Part shown: positions 35,849 through 44,887 of the stretch, one piece after another
Numbering within the stretch: position 1 is the stretch's first letter
How the letters are laid out: every line of letters starts with the position of its first letter
Notes under the pieces: generated by a model
What the model was told of the DNA's origin: nothing
Databases searched by the model: none
The model's input: the letters and a program-made list of their open reading frames with translations, nothing else
Translations under genes and position numbers: made by a program
Assembly (NCBI GenBank): GCA_019186965.1
Contig: JABARV010000002.1
Coordinates: forward strand, 62,001 to 126,000
DNA: 64,000 nucleotides
Reading direction: 5' to 3'
From: Turneriella sp.
Lineage (GTDB): Bacteria > Spirochaetota > Leptospiria > Turneriellales > Turneriellaceae

Positions 35849-37087
35849 TTATTGGAAAAATTGCAAGAGTAAGGGGGGAAGTGGGGCCTCAACGGTAACT
35901 TCGCGGCCTTCGTGTGGATGGCGGAATGTAAGGCGGTGTGCGTGCAACATAAGGCGTGGCGCTTTAACGCGACCATAAGTTCTATCGCCAACAACGGGCA
36001 TGCCGTATTCGGCGAGGTGTACGCGCAACTGGTGCGTGCGGCCAGTAACAGGTTCGCAGCGCACGAGCGCATAATTATTTTTAACTTGCAAAATTTCAAA
36101 ACGGCTATACGCGAATGAACCTTCTTCGGTAGATTTAGTGGACCGGTATATGTTTTTCTTACGTACAGCGCGTTCTAGCTGGTTTTTAATTTCCCATTTT
36201 TGGCCCAAAGTGGGATTTCCCCCTGTGCAGACGGCAAGATATTCTTTTTGGATTAAACTTTCTTGAAAGAGCCGTGACGCAAACGGATTCATTTCTTCTT
36301 TTGTGGTAAACAAGACGAGACCCGATGTCGGCGCGTCGAGCCGGTGGTGAATTCCTAAGTACATGGAGGTATTTGGTCGCGCCGCAACAGGAGGTTGCTC
36401 CGTGTCGCGACCAATGTACATGGACGTACTTGGTCGCGCCGCAACAGGAGGTTGCTCCGTGTCGCGACCAATGTACATGGCCGACGACAAAGAAGGCATC
36501 CTGCCTGTCGTCGGCTCTGGGCCTCCATGCCCTTGAGCCAACGACAAAGAAGGCATCCTGCCTGTCGTCGGCTCTGGGCCTCCATGCCCTTGAGCCAACG
36601 ACAAAGAAGGCATCCTGCCTGTCGCCGGCTCTGGGCCTCCATGCCCTTGAGCCGACGACAAAGAAGGCATCCTGCCCGTCGTCGGCTCTGGGCGTCCGTG
36701 CCTGCGAGAAAAATATTTCTTGAGCTCTTCGACCAAATTGTCGCGTGCGTTGTCTAATGTCGCCACCGTGGGTAATCCGGCTGGCTTATTTACGATAAGA
36801 ATGCCGTCTTCGTGGTAAAGTATGCATTTCGGGTCGAAGTGTCCATTTACTTCGCGCGGTACCACGTTCTGCGGATGGTATTCAATCCTAAGTTCGTTAC
36901 CCGACCACACCGGCTTCGAGGCGATGCGGCAGCGCTTGCCATTCAAATATACTGCACCCACCATGATGAGCTTCCGCACTTCGGCTTTCGAGATGCCGTT
37001 TGCGATTTTTTTGTTTAAGAGCGCGTGTGCTGTGTGGTCGAAACGCTGCTTGTGCAGTTCGGTTGGGATTTTGAATTTGTACGTCAA
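35849..37087 (-). CDS. rluA: RluA-family pseudouridine synthase with repeat insert
   Basis: This enzyme isomerises uridine to pseudouridine in rRNA or tRNA. An S4-like N-terminus (GISKAEVRKLIMVGAVYLNGKR) is followed by ILIVNKPAGLPTV. The catalytic HHRLDAPTSGLVLF then comes, with the aspartate around residue 247, and the C-terminal EPVTGRTHQLRVHLAEYG. Residues 127-242 are an insert of six 19-residue units (four of GHGGPEPTTGRMPSLSLAQ type, two of MYIGRDTEQPPVAARPSTS type), each coded by 57 bp. Without them the length is about 296, normal for RluA. The exact RNA target is unknown, and the insert could form a flexible loop without harming the fold. Confidence 0.88.
   Translation of the reverse strand: MTYKFKIPTELHKQRFDHTAHALLNKKIANGISKAEVRKLIMVGAVYLNGKRCRIASKPVWSGNELRIEYHPQNVVPREVNGHFDPKCILYHEDGILIVNKPAGLPTVATLDNARDNLVEELKKYFSRRHGRPEPTTGRMPSLSSAQGHGGPEPATGRMPSLSLAQGHGGPEPTTGRMPSLSLAQGHGGPEPTTGRMPSLSSAMYIGRDTEQPPVAARPSTSMYIGRDTEQPPVAARPNTSMYLGIHHRLDAPTSGLVLFTTKEEMNPFASRLFQESLIQKEYLAVCTGGNPTLGQKWEIKNQLERAVRKKNIYRSTKSTEEGSFAYSRFEILQVKNNYALVRCEPVTGRTHQLRVHLAEYGMPVVGDRTYGRVKAPRLMLHAHRLTFRHPHEGREVTVEAPLPPLLLQFFQ
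36360..36473. repeat. Two 57-bp palindromic units (type A) inside rluA
   Basis: Copies start at 36360 and 36417; TACATGG recurs at 36474. Each holds a stem with TTGGTCGCG / CGCGACCAA arms (9 bp; 36373-36381 with 36406-36414 in copy 1) around an inner GCAAC/GTTGC stem. A second small stem GTAC..GTAC follows. The period of 57 keeps the reading frame. Confidence 0.88.
36481..36708. repeat. Four 57-bp palindromic units (type B) inside rluA
   Basis: Copies start at 36481, 36538, 36595 and 36652. Each has 9-bp arms CCGACGACA / TGTCGTCGG (36481-36489 with 36506-36514 in copy 1). It also has a second stem with GGGC/GCCC and CTC/GAG. The copies differ by a few bases: copy 3 has CGCCGG for CGTCGG, and copy 4 is degenerate at its end. 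The sequence is different from type A, but the length and the two-stem layout are the same. Confidence 0.88.
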
Positions 37088-37152
37088 GATTGCCTCTTAA
37101 GAAATTACAGTAAATATACGTATTTTTCTGCAAGGAGTCAACCTTCTCTGCT

Positions 37153-37168
37153 ATAGGGTAAATCCTAT
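37153..37168. repeat. Hairpin ATAGG-GTAAAT-CCTAT
   Basis: Five-bp arms around GTAAAT, the same loop as at 32187-32204. It lies between the rluA start and the stop of the upstream lipoprotein gene, overlapping its stop region. Confidence 0.5.
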
Positions 37169-39801
37169 TATGGCCCCCTGACACAGCGGACGTTAGGATA
37201 AGGAGTAGATGTTTTTCCTGGATAGCTCGAGACGCCATTTGCAAAACTAACAGCCCATCCCGCGCCGACACTTGTTAGATAAGTACTCGACGACCAATAG
37301 ATATCGGTAACTGTCGCAGGGAAATAAGTACTGTTAACGGCTGGGTTTGTTTTACTCGCAAGACTCAAAAGCTCTGCGATTGAGGGTAAACGCCAGTCGG
37401 TTTGGCCCGCGAAGTTCAGACTATTGCAGGCTGTTAATGCTTGCTGCCAAGTTTTCGTCTGTGCTGTGCCCGTTCCACAACTCGCCCCTGATAAACCTAC
37501 GCTACACTTTTGCCACATTAAACCATTCGCATCGGTAATTGTTTCATCACCGTTATCTGTAAAAGATTTGGGAGCGATGGAACTCGTTGAACTTGATACA
37601 CAACGGATTGGATAAGAGACTGACTTAAAATAGATTACTGAAAAGCCTAAGCCTAAGTGAAGAAGCCAAGCTTGACCAGGGCCAGAAACGTCTCCGCTCA
37701 ATGTCCAGTAATAATCATTAGAAGTCGCCGGAAAGCTCGCGCTGTCGATGGATGGATTTTGTCCCCAGTTAGGCAAAGTTTCAAGCTCGCGGATGGTGGC
37801 GAGCCGCCAATCTTTTCGGCTGGCATAGCCTGCTCCGCTATTTGCTACATTGAGTGCTGCACACTGGTTTATTGCACTCTCCCATGTTCCAGTGAATACT
37901 GTACCTGTACACGTTGCACCAGAACGACCCTCAACACATGTTTTCCATACTAAGCCAGTTGTGTTATCTGTGGTTGTGTAATCTGTATTGTAAGTACCAT
38001 CTGGTATTGGGGAAGTAAAGTTGCGCGGATTAGGAATATTCGTATAATCAGCATCTTGCCTTGGCCAAGTACCATTACCACAACTTTGGCTAGCAGTTAC
38101 GTTGTAACATAGAGTTTGTCCCGTATCCGCTAAAGGAAAATGTTGGTTCAAACTTGTGGTGGTGAATGTCTGCTGAATATCCGACACAAGAGCAACCCCA
38201 AAAATATTTTTTAAGTTTGCTTTATCGAGTTTCCACTGGATTTTTACATTTTCGGGAAACCATACCCAGCTTACCTCTAAAGTGAGTGTATCATTAGTCT
38301 TGGTTGTAGTACTCCAAACAGGTTTGGCATCAACAGGAACGCTCGTATATGTCGATGGCGCTGCAGAAAGAATTTCTGCCGTGAGCGTAATGGGTGATAA
38401 ACCTGTGTCCATGCTCCTGTCAAATTGAACGACTATCTTCGCTATACACGGAGTACCACTGCAAGGAAGTACATTCATTGCTCCATTCGCTGGTGTCGTG
38501 GCGAGGACAGTGGGCGCTGGCTCCACCGGCGTCGCACTTGCTTGAGCACCACTTGCATAGTTAGCCACTGTGTCGTATGCGAAAGCTGCATAATAATAGG
38601 TAGTACCATTTATGAGCGATGTGTCAGTATAGGTTGTTCCCATTCCGTTATACACTTCAGTACCATCGCTTTCGTTCACGGGCGCGCTGCCTGTTTTGCG
38701 CACAACTTTTATACCTGCTAAATCAGCATCCCCGGGTTTTACCCAAGTCAAAACAACCTGTGTATCCCCCGCTGTAGCAATAAAGCTGGTTACATTACCT
38801 GGTGGGGTTGTGTCAATCACATAAGCAGCACTATTTGAGCTGGAATCCACCCATCCCGCCCTACACGCCATCGCCTGTAAGGTTGTATCTACGGCAACGT
38901 TCACATTGCTGGTAAACTTGGTTCCTGTGGTGCATCCTGTTTTGGCGGGGTTACATGCTGGTGGTGCGCCTGTCGAATAACAAATTGTCGTGCCTGAGGT
39001 TGTTGTACTTATGCTGACCGATTGGCTTGTTCCATAAGTACCCGCAACTGGAGTAAAGGTGGGAGTATCGACTGTACCTTCTGAGTTCGTCGTTGCATTA
39101 ATTTCGGCACTGGGGGCACTTGTATTTCCCACTTGGTCTTTTGCCCGCACAACAAAATAATACGTTGTTAAGGAAGATAAGCCCGTGGCTGTATACGTAG
39201 TGCCTCCCGGTGCTGTCGTATAAAGAACGGTAAATGTAGAGGTACATACACCGGGTGTTAGGCTTTGGCAAATCTCATAAGTAATTTGAGAAGAACTGCT
39301 AACGTTGTCTGTCGACGCCGACCAGTTGACTTGGATACTACTGGTACTGAGTACGGTTGGCGTAAGAGCGCTCGGTACACTAGGCGCAACTTTATCGATG
39401 ACATAGTTTGCTGAGGATATAGTGCTAACGGGTGAGCCAACCTTACAAGCGATTGCTTTTATATTGGTATCTGTACTTATCGTAAGGGGAGCACTATACG
39501 TTTGAGAACCCACATTACAAAGAGCATTCGTATCACAAGAAGGGTCTGCGGGTGGAGTTAAAGGGGCAGTAGTATAACAAATTGTCGCGCCGACAGTGCT
39601 GGTTATGGTAACCGATTGGTCGCTGTTGTACGTGCTTGCGGGTGGTGTAAAGATAGGTGCTTGCAGAGTTGCAACACCTCCACTCCCATTTTCTTTAGTT
39701 TCTTTTGCTCGTTTCCAGTCGTCTGTCCAGCTTCTACAGCCCGTTATGAAGCATGGACTTAAAGCCGCTGCCAATAAAAACAGTAAAAATCTCTTTTTCA
39801 T
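37168..39801 (-). CDS. Large multidomain lipoprotein (chitobiase-like, FN3 and DUF1566 domains)
   Basis: A signal peptide with a lipobox (FITGC) is followed by about 850 residues. Two segments resemble the chitobiase/beta-hexosaminidase C-terminal repeat (FTPPASTYNSDQSVTI..TICYTT, and FTPVAGTYGTSQSVSI..TICYST). FN3 domains alternate with them (VNWSASTDN, TTYYYAAFAYDTVAN). An Ig-like segment has VVQFDRSMDT. Two C-terminal DUF1566 (Lcl) domains carry DWRLATIRELETL / YPIRCVS and DWRLPSIAELLSL / YPNVRCVRG. Exposure on the outer membrane and ligand binding are likely. No catalytic motif was found. It is related in layout to the lipoprotein at 11977-14922. Confidence 0.87.
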   Translation of the reverse strand: MKKRFLLFLLAAALSPCFITGCRSWTDDWKRAKETKENGSGGVATLQAPIFTPPASTYNSDQSVTITSTVGATICYTTAPLTPPADPSCDTNALCNVGSQTYSAPLTISTDTNIKAIACKVGSPVSTISSANYVIDKVAPSVPSALTPTVLSTSSIQVNWSASTDNVSSSSQITYEICQSLTPGVCTSTFTVLYTTAPGGTTYTATGLSSLTTYYFVVRAKDQVGNTSAPSAEINATTNSEGTVDTPTFTPVAGTYGTSQSVSISTTTSGTTICYSTGAPPACNPAKTGCTTGTKFTSNVNVAVDTTLQAMACRAGWVDSSSNSAAYVIDTTPPGNVTSFIATAGDTQVVLTWVKPGDADLAGIKVVRKTGSAPVNESDGTEVYNGMGTTYTDTSLINGTTYYYAAFAYDTVANYASGAQASATPVEPAPTVLATTPANGAMNVLPCSGTPCIAKIVVQFDRSMDTGLSPITLTAEILSAAPSTYTSVPVDAKPVWSTTTKTNDTLTLEVSWVWFPENVKIQWKLDKANLKNIFGVALVSDIQQTFTTTSLNQHFPLADTGQTLCYNVTASQSCGNGTWPRQDADYTNIPNPRNFTSPIPDGTYNTDYTTTDNTTGLVWKTCVEGRSGATCTGTVFTGTWESAINQCAALNVANSGAGYASRKDWRLATIRELETLPNWGQNPSIDSASFPATSNDYYWTLSGDVSGPGQAWLLHLGLGFSVIYFKSVSYPIRCVSSSTSSIAPKSFTDNGDETITDANGLMWQKCSVGLSGASCGTGTAQTKTWQQALTACNSLNFAGQTDWRLPSIAELLSLASKTNPAVNSTYFPATVTDIYWSSSTYLTSVGAGWAVSFANGVSSYPGKTSTPYPNVRCVRGP

Positions 39802-39822
39802 AACTCCCTCCTTACGACTGTA

Positions 39823-41328
39823 TTAGAACTTAAACCCAACCCCCAGACCTACCGTTGCAAAAAGGGCGGGTGTTTCGTCGATTACATACGTGGATTCGAT
39901 TTTTAAGTGTAAATCAAATTTTTGTGACACACTCATCCCCAAGATGACACCGCCTGTTGCCGCAGGCATCAAAAATCGTTTTGATTCAAATTGGGTGTAT
40001 TGAATTCTACCACCGAAAGCACCCGCCATGATATAGGGTACAAATGAAAACTGTGAACGACGAAACGTAAGTCCCACACCACCCATGCCTGTGTAGAGTA
40101 ATACTTTGGAGACCGTATCATTGGATTTTATACCATAGTCACCCGTACCTGCTAAATGTATTTCAAACTGGTTAAACAAATACCAAACAGAATGCAATCC
40201 AATCCCAAGAAGACTTTCCAGGCCAGGCGATGGCAAGAGAAAACTTTGTGAAAATGTGGGAGTTAAGTAAAGCATTACAAAATTCTTCTGCGTTAATCGG
40301 GATTGCGTTAAAGTAATTTTTTGATCTAAATTACGTTTTACTTCATTTTTTTGAATCGCTGCTTCTTGAGTTTGCATCGCCTGCTGGATTATAACTTGTT
40401 TCATTTCAGGAGTTGCTCTTACCGAATACGTAACCGATGCAATCGGTTTACCGGAAGCTACTGGAGTAATATTTACTCGATTAGCGCTCACCAACACAAT
40501 AAAGGCATCGCGGATTGAATACTTCTTTAGCCACAGGACAATAGCCTGGCTATTGCGAAATCGGGCAAAACTTAAAATCTGGTTGCGTTCTATATCTGAT
40601 ACTTTATTTTGATCAAAAAATTCATATATAGTTATGTAATTTCCCGGTCGAGTTGTCGCAAGTTCGGTTTTTAAATTCTCCATTTCCCGAATTGCTGCTT
40701 GCTCTTCAACGCCATCAACAAAAGATGGCACTAATATCAACATTTTAAGCGATGATTCACCCGAAGGCTCTTTTCCAGCCAATGCGAAATCATAAATCTC
40801 ACCGACGATATCTGAAGCTAGGCGATCAACAGCACTGAAAAGACGCGTATTTAATGGCGATTCGACCTCGACACGGCCAATAATTTTTTTCGCTGCCGCG
40901 TTGTAGATTGTTGCATTTACGACTAACTGTGTTTCGCGTAAGCTATATGAACCATAAATAAAAATATCGCCTTTGAGAAGGACAGCTAACGCATCAGCAT
41001 CCTCTCTTGTGGCGGGTGATAAGATACCTTCTGTTGGCGCATCGGCGTATTCGAAACGTGCATGTAATGCATTCGAGATCGCTTCAGGAAGTGAGGTCGC
41101 GAGCCATTCGTATTGTGCCGAGTTAGTATTGTCGGTAAATTTAAAAAGTGCAACGCGGGCAAGATTTGCGGTGTCTTGGGTCGGCGTATCCTGTTGTGTT
41201 TCTGCTTTGGTCGATAAATTATCTACAGCCTCGAGATTCGTTGTTATGGTTGTGGTGGCAAAAATCGCGAAAAGTAGAGATATAGTCAACGGTTTGATTT
41301 GTAGAAAAATGAAATTCCGTGCCTCCAT
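39823..41328 (-). CDS. Outer-membrane protein with FlgO-like N-terminal domain
   Basis: The chosen start MEARNFIFLQIKPLTISLLFAIFATTTITTN gives a signal-like segment; a longer form from 41379 is possible. The N-terminal third (RVALFKFTDNTNSAQYEWLATSLPEAISNALHARFEYADAP..) resembles the FlgO/CsgG-like GEVED fold used for trimeric or ring proteins that read outer-membrane assembly. The C-terminus (about 370-500) alternates hydrophobic and polar residues, ending LFATVGLGVGFKF, consistent with a beta barrel. It lies 21 bp downstream of nothing on its strand but is followed by the large lipoprotein gene, with which it may form an operon. Function is unknown. Confidence 0.72.
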   Translation of the reverse strand: MEARNFIFLQIKPLTISLLFAIFATTTITTNLEAVDNLSTKAETQQDTPTQDTANLARVALFKFTDNTNSAQYEWLATSLPEAISNALHARFEYADAPTEGILSPATREDADALAVLLKGDIFIYGSYSLRETQLVVNATIYNAAAKKIIGRVEVESPLNTRLFSAVDRLASDIVGEIYDFALAGKEPSGESSLKMLILVPSFVDGVEEQAAIREMENLKTELATTRPGNYITIYEFFDQNKVSDIERNQILSFARFRNSQAIVLWLKKYSIRDAFIVLVSANRVNITPVASGKPIASVTYSVRATPEMKQVIIQQAMQTQEAAIQKNEVKRNLDQKITLTQSRLTQKNFVMLYLTPTFSQSFLLPSPGLESLLGIGLHSVWYLFNQFEIHLAGTGDYGIKSNDTVSKVLLYTGMGGVGLTFRRSQFSFVPYIMAGAFGGRIQYTQFESKRFLMPAATGGVILGMSVSQKFDLHLKIESTYVIDETPALFATVGLGVGFKF

Positions 41329-41472
41329 AAATTGGCGTAAAAAAAATTGAATCGTCGAGCTGATAGATGATTTCAGCATAGGTGGCGTATGGTAGTGGGG
41401 TGGAACATACCCATTTTGCCACGCTGTAACCCACGCTCGCGACGCGTCAAGACAAATCGATCTTTTCCTTAA

Positions 41473-41586
41473 TTGTTGTCCAATCGACGCGGAGCACTCA
41501 GCCTCGCTACGGCAACCGACTACTACTACGCTAAAGAACGCGGCGACGAAAGCAAATTAATCGTCGCCCCTATTGGACAATCTTAA
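41473..41586 (+). pseudogene. Short open remnant (37 codons) bounded by an inverted repeat
   Basis: Between stops, one frame reads a 37-residue peptide ending DESKLIVAPIGQS that looks like the C-terminus of a lost gene. TTGTCCAAT (41476-41484) and ATTGGACAA (41572-41580) are exact inverted repeats near its two ends, as in a decayed mobile fragment. It is very small, so it could be chance. Confidence 0.3.
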
Positions 41587-41693
41587 AAGTATCGCACCAA
41601 AGGACCCGTGGCAACGAGAAATTATATACGACCAAAATGACCTATACGCTCTTTTAGTCTTGACTATATATACATAGAGGTAATTATAGTCGT
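41587..41693. other. Non-coding stretch before the DUF4143 gene
   Basis: It contains TTGACT (about 41659) and ATTATA near 41684, a possible promoter pair with about 19-20 nt spacing, and AGAGGT 12 bp before the GTG start of the next gene. Nothing else was seen. Confidence 0.35.
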
Positions 41694-42842
41694 GTGCGAT
41701 ATTTAGCTCAAGTTGTCGCAGAAGATCTCGAAACTAAAATGGTTCTCGTTGCTGGTCCACGACAGGTGGGAAAGACTACATTCGTCAGAGCGATAGGCAA
41801 ACGATTCCGAAATAGCCTCTACCTAAACTACGACAATACAACCGATCGAAAGAAAATTCTAAATCAAGCGTGGAGCGATGCGAACAAACTCTTAGTATTC
41901 GATGAGATTCACAAATATAGCCGATGGAAAAATTTCCTCAAAGGCATTTGTGACACCGAAAGTGATAGGCGCCGGTTTCTTGTCACCGGCAGTGCGCGGC
42001 TCGATATCTATCGTCGCGGGCAAGACAGCATGTTCGGCCGCTATTTTCTCTGGCGTATGCATCCTTTCTGTCTAGCAGAGCTTGCCGCTCTAAAACTGGC
42101 AAACGGCTCTGCGCAAGTGTTGCTACAGCGACTGCTTACCCATTCAGGCTTTCCCGAGCCCTTTCTCAAAAATAGCAATGCGTTCACTCGCAGGTGGCGT
42201 GCCTTACGCGCCGAACTTGTCTTCAGGCAAGATATACGCGAAATCGAACAGATTAAAGATATCACTCTGCTTGAACAGCTACACGATCTTCTGCGTAATC
42301 GCGTCGGCGGCATGGTCGCAATGGCTAACCTTGCACGCGATTTGGAAATTGCGCCCAAGACGGCAAAAGCTTGGCTCGAAGTACTCGAACGCAGCTACGC
42401 TCTTTTTTCGGTCAAGCCGTATGCAGGTAAACTTGCACGCGCCATTCTCAAGCCGCCGAAAATTTATTTCTTTGATAATGGTGAAGTTGAAGGTGGCGTG
42501 GGACAGAAATTTGAAAATCTTGTGGCCACACATCTCATAAAACGCCTCGATTATTTGAGCGATTTTAGCGGACACCGTTTTGAACTTAGTTACGTTCGTG
42601 ACAAAGAGGGGCGCGAGGTCGATTTTGTCGTTATTAAAGACAAGAAGCCCATCGCGCTCATTGAGGCCAAGTATTGTGATGCTGCACCGCATGCGGCACT
42701 CGTGTATTTCGGAAAAAAGTTAGGGATTCAAAATTGCATACAGCTGGTCGCCGAAAATGCAAAGAAAAAAACATACCCGTATTGTACTATTTGGCCAGCG
42801 GCCGAATGGTTGTCGCAAAGCTTAGACAAGGATATATTTTAA
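41694..42842 (+). CDS. AAA ATPase with DUF4143 domain
   Basis: This is a 382-residue protein of the AAA_14/DUF4143 group. The P-loop is AGPRQVGKTT (residues 20-29), and the Walker B segment LLVFDEIHKYSRW follows at about residue 66. RRRFLVTGSARLDIYRRGQDSMFGRYF is conserved in the group. The C-terminal REVDFVVIKDKKPIALIEAKY resembles a PD-(D/E)xK nuclease core. The function of this widespread family is not established; it is often mobile. It appears isolated here, next to a gene remnant, which suggests recent insertion. The GTG start is inferred from the upstream AGAGGT. Confidence 0.85.
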   Translation: MRYLAQVVAEDLETKMVLVAGPRQVGKTTFVRAIGKRFRNSLYLNYDNTTDRKKILNQAWSDANKLLVFDEIHKYSRWKNFLKGICDTESDRRRFLVTGSARLDIYRRGQDSMFGRYFLWRMHPFCLAELAALKLANGSAQVLLQRLLTHSGFPEPFLKNSNAFTRRWRALRAELVFRQDIREIEQIKDITLLEQLHDLLRNRVGGMVAMANLARDLEIAPKTAKAWLEVLERSYALFSVKPYAGKLARAILKPPKIYFFDNGEVEGGVGQKFENLVATHLIKRLDYLSDFSGHRFELSYVRDKEGREVDFVVIKDKKPIALIEAKYCDAAPHAALVYFGKKLGIQNCIQLVAENAKKKTYPYCTIWPAAEWLSQSLDKDIF

Positions 42843-42911
42843 GAGCCGCGCTCAATTTATGGCAAAAGAAAAGAAGTTGCCAACTTACTTTCTTTGGCAC
42901 GTAAGTCCCCA

Positions 42912-43334
42912 ATGCGAAGTCAAGTTCCACTTCCACTTTATATAATCCATTTTGTATTGATGGTAACCCCAGCGGTTATAGCGTTCGCGCTTTATACGTT
43001 TGCTTCTTCGCAGCCTATGCCTGATGCGGCATCGAGCGCAGATTCGCATGTTTTCCAATTTACCGCCGCGATTTTAGCGGTTATTGCCGTTGCACTCTCG
43101 CAGCTTGTGCCGCGTTTTATAATCCGTAATGACGCTCCACTTCCTTTGAAGCGCTATACTACAATGAAAATTGTACAGTGGGCGCTCCTTGAAGGTGCAG
43201 CAACTTTTATGGGGATTATTTTTTTTATTACACAGCAAAAAAACATGCTTATTCCATTGGGTATACTTATTGCGCTTATTGCGCTACTGCGTCCCACAGC
43301 GGAAGAGATGTTACGTTATAAAGTAAAGGACTAG
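42912..43334 (+). CDS. Hypothetical membrane protein
   Basis: This is a 140-residue protein (from ATG at 42912) with four hydrophobic helices (about residues 8-29, 48-66, 83-105 and 108-123). It ends 1 bp before the NupC gene start, so it is probably cotranscribed. A start at 42894 (TTG) would add six residues. No family was recognised. A small accessory of the transporter is possible. Confidence 0.65.
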   Translation: MRSQVPLPLYIIHFVLMVTPAVIAFALYTFASSQPMPDAASSADSHVFQFTAAILAVIAVALSQLVPRFIIRNDAPLPLKRYTTMKIVQWALLEGAATFMGIIFFITQQKNMLIPLGILIALIALLRPTAEEMLRYKVKD

Positions 43335-43335
43335 T

Positions 43336-44844
43336 ATGGAAAACTTAACGGGACTTATTGGTATTTTTACGGTTATAGCGTTATGCTATATTTTTTCCAC
43401 AAACCGTAGCGCCATAGACTGGCGCACTGCCGTATGGGGGCTTATACTCCAGTTTGTATTTGCGTTGCTTATTATACGCGGTGAAAATATCGCGCACCTT
43501 TTTGATTTTTTGGGTATACCGCATGGTATTTTTTTGGGGGCAATACTTGCGCAATTTATACTCCTTTACTCTGTTGGCCGGTTTAAAAAAGACTGGGCGG
43601 CGCATGTTTCGGTACGTTGGATAAAGTGCGTTCTCCTTTTGGAGTTTGCAGTTTATGTTCTTAAATTTAATTTGGTGGGGCATCTTTTTGACGCGCTTAA
43701 AACAGGCGCTACACAGCTTTTAAACTTTTCAACTGTAGGAGCTACATTCGTTTTTGGAGTTTTTGGTTCGCAAGAACAAATGAGTACTTCTTTTAAAGCC
43801 GCGTTGGGAGAAAACGCCGGTAGTATTGCGTTTGTGTTTGCATTCCAAGTGTTGCCGACAATTATTTTTGTCGCGTCGATTTTTTCTGTGCTCTATTATT
43901 TAGGCGTAATGCAGCCTATTATACGCCACATTGCTTCGTTCATTAACCGCTTTATGAAAGCCTCTGGGGCAGAAACTCTCGACGTGGCGGCGAATATTTT
44001 TATGGGGCAAACGGAAGCGCCGCTTACCATAAAACCATACTTGTCGAACCTTACGCGATCTGAACTTTTTACCGTAATGGTTTCTGGTATGGCGCATTGT
44101 AGCGCAGCAATTTTAATTGTCTATGTTTCTGTTGCAGGTGTTGACGCACGGCATCTTTTGGCGTCGGTGATAATGACGGCTCCAGGGGCAATTATGCTTT
44201 CTAAAATGGTAATCCCCGAGACAGGTACTCCCGAAACTTTGGGAGCATCGACGCTCTCAAAAGAGGATACGCAAGAAAAAGAAAACGGGGATGCCCCGGT
44301 AAACGCCGTCGATGCCGCTGCGCGTGGCGCCTCCGAAGGGATGATTTTAGCCGCCAATGTCGCTGCAATGCTGATTGCATTTATCGCGCTTATTGCGCTT
44401 TTTAACGGAATGTGGTCTTCGCTGCGTGGGTACGGGATTGCGAATACGTCGGGAATAATGAAAGACGCTATGACGGCGCTTCCTGCGTCTTTGGAGCAAA
44501 TTTTGGGTTATCTTTTTGCCCCCATCGCATGGATAACAGGCGTCCCGTGGAACGAAGCCGTTCAAGTGGGTAACTTGCTGGGAACACGCCTCGTGCTTAA
44601 CGAATTTGTAGGTTATATCGAGTTGGGTAAAATTAAAGCTGTGCTTTCGGCCAAATCGTTTCTTCTTTCGACGTATTTGCTTTGCGGTTTTGGTTCTTTA
44701 ACATCCATTGCAATACAGGCAGGGGGTATTGGGGCGCTTGTACCAAACCGCCGCCGTGAGCTTGCAGAGCTTGGGCTTAAAGCTGTTTTGGTAGGCATCC
44801 TGTCGAATGTTTTGGCGGCGTCCATCGCTGGAATTCTTTTTTAG
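43336..44844 (+). CDS. nupC: Concentrative nucleoside transporter (NupC family)
   Basis: This is an inner-membrane symporter for nucleosides (Na+ or H+ coupled), 502 residues with about ten helices. The AANIFMGQTEAPLTIKPYL motif and the later GNLLGTRLVLNEFVGYIELG are diagnostic of the CNT family. The central SKMVIPETGTPE..GASEGM loop is also family-like. E. coli NupC is about 400 residues; the longer form with extra N-terminal helices is common elsewhere. The start follows the small membrane protein by 1 bp. The 3' end overlaps an ORF that is not part of the next gene. Confidence 0.9.
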   Translation: MENLTGLIGIFTVIALCYIFSTNRSAIDWRTAVWGLILQFVFALLIIRGENIAHLFDFLGIPHGIFLGAILAQFILLYSVGRFKKDWAAHVSVRWIKCVLLLEFAVYVLKFNLVGHLFDALKTGATQLLNFSTVGATFVFGVFGSQEQMSTSFKAALGENAGSIAFVFAFQVLPTIIFVASIFSVLYYLGVMQPIIRHIASFINRFMKASGAETLDVAANIFMGQTEAPLTIKPYLSNLTRSELFTVMVSGMAHCSAAILIVYVSVAGVDARHLLASVIMTAPGAIMLSKMVIPETGTPETLGASTLSKEDTQEKENGDAPVNAVDAAARGASEGMILAANVAAMLIAFIALIALFNGMWSSLRGYGIANTSGIMKDAMTALPASLEQILGYLFAPIAWITGVPWNEAVQVGNLLGTRLVLNEFVGYIELGKIKAVLSAKSFLLSTYLLCGFGSLTSIAIQAGGIGALVPNRRRELAELGLKAVLVGILSNVLAASIAGILF

Positions 44845-44887
44845 TGCAGCGCGAAAACGCGGTGCTATGGACTCAAGGAGGCGAAAT

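Noticed and set aside
36325-36723. Protein-coding frames on the plus strand and other minus frames across the rluA repeats
   Set aside because: The 57-bp period contains no stop in several frames, so long open frames arise automatically. The RluA frame joins conserved domains on both sides and is the real one.
44807-44887. N-terminal extension of the GT9 protein
   Set aside because: The conserved start MQRILIIAKQSLGD has a strong AAGGAGG just ahead of it; the upstream codons overlap nupC and are not conserved in pattern.
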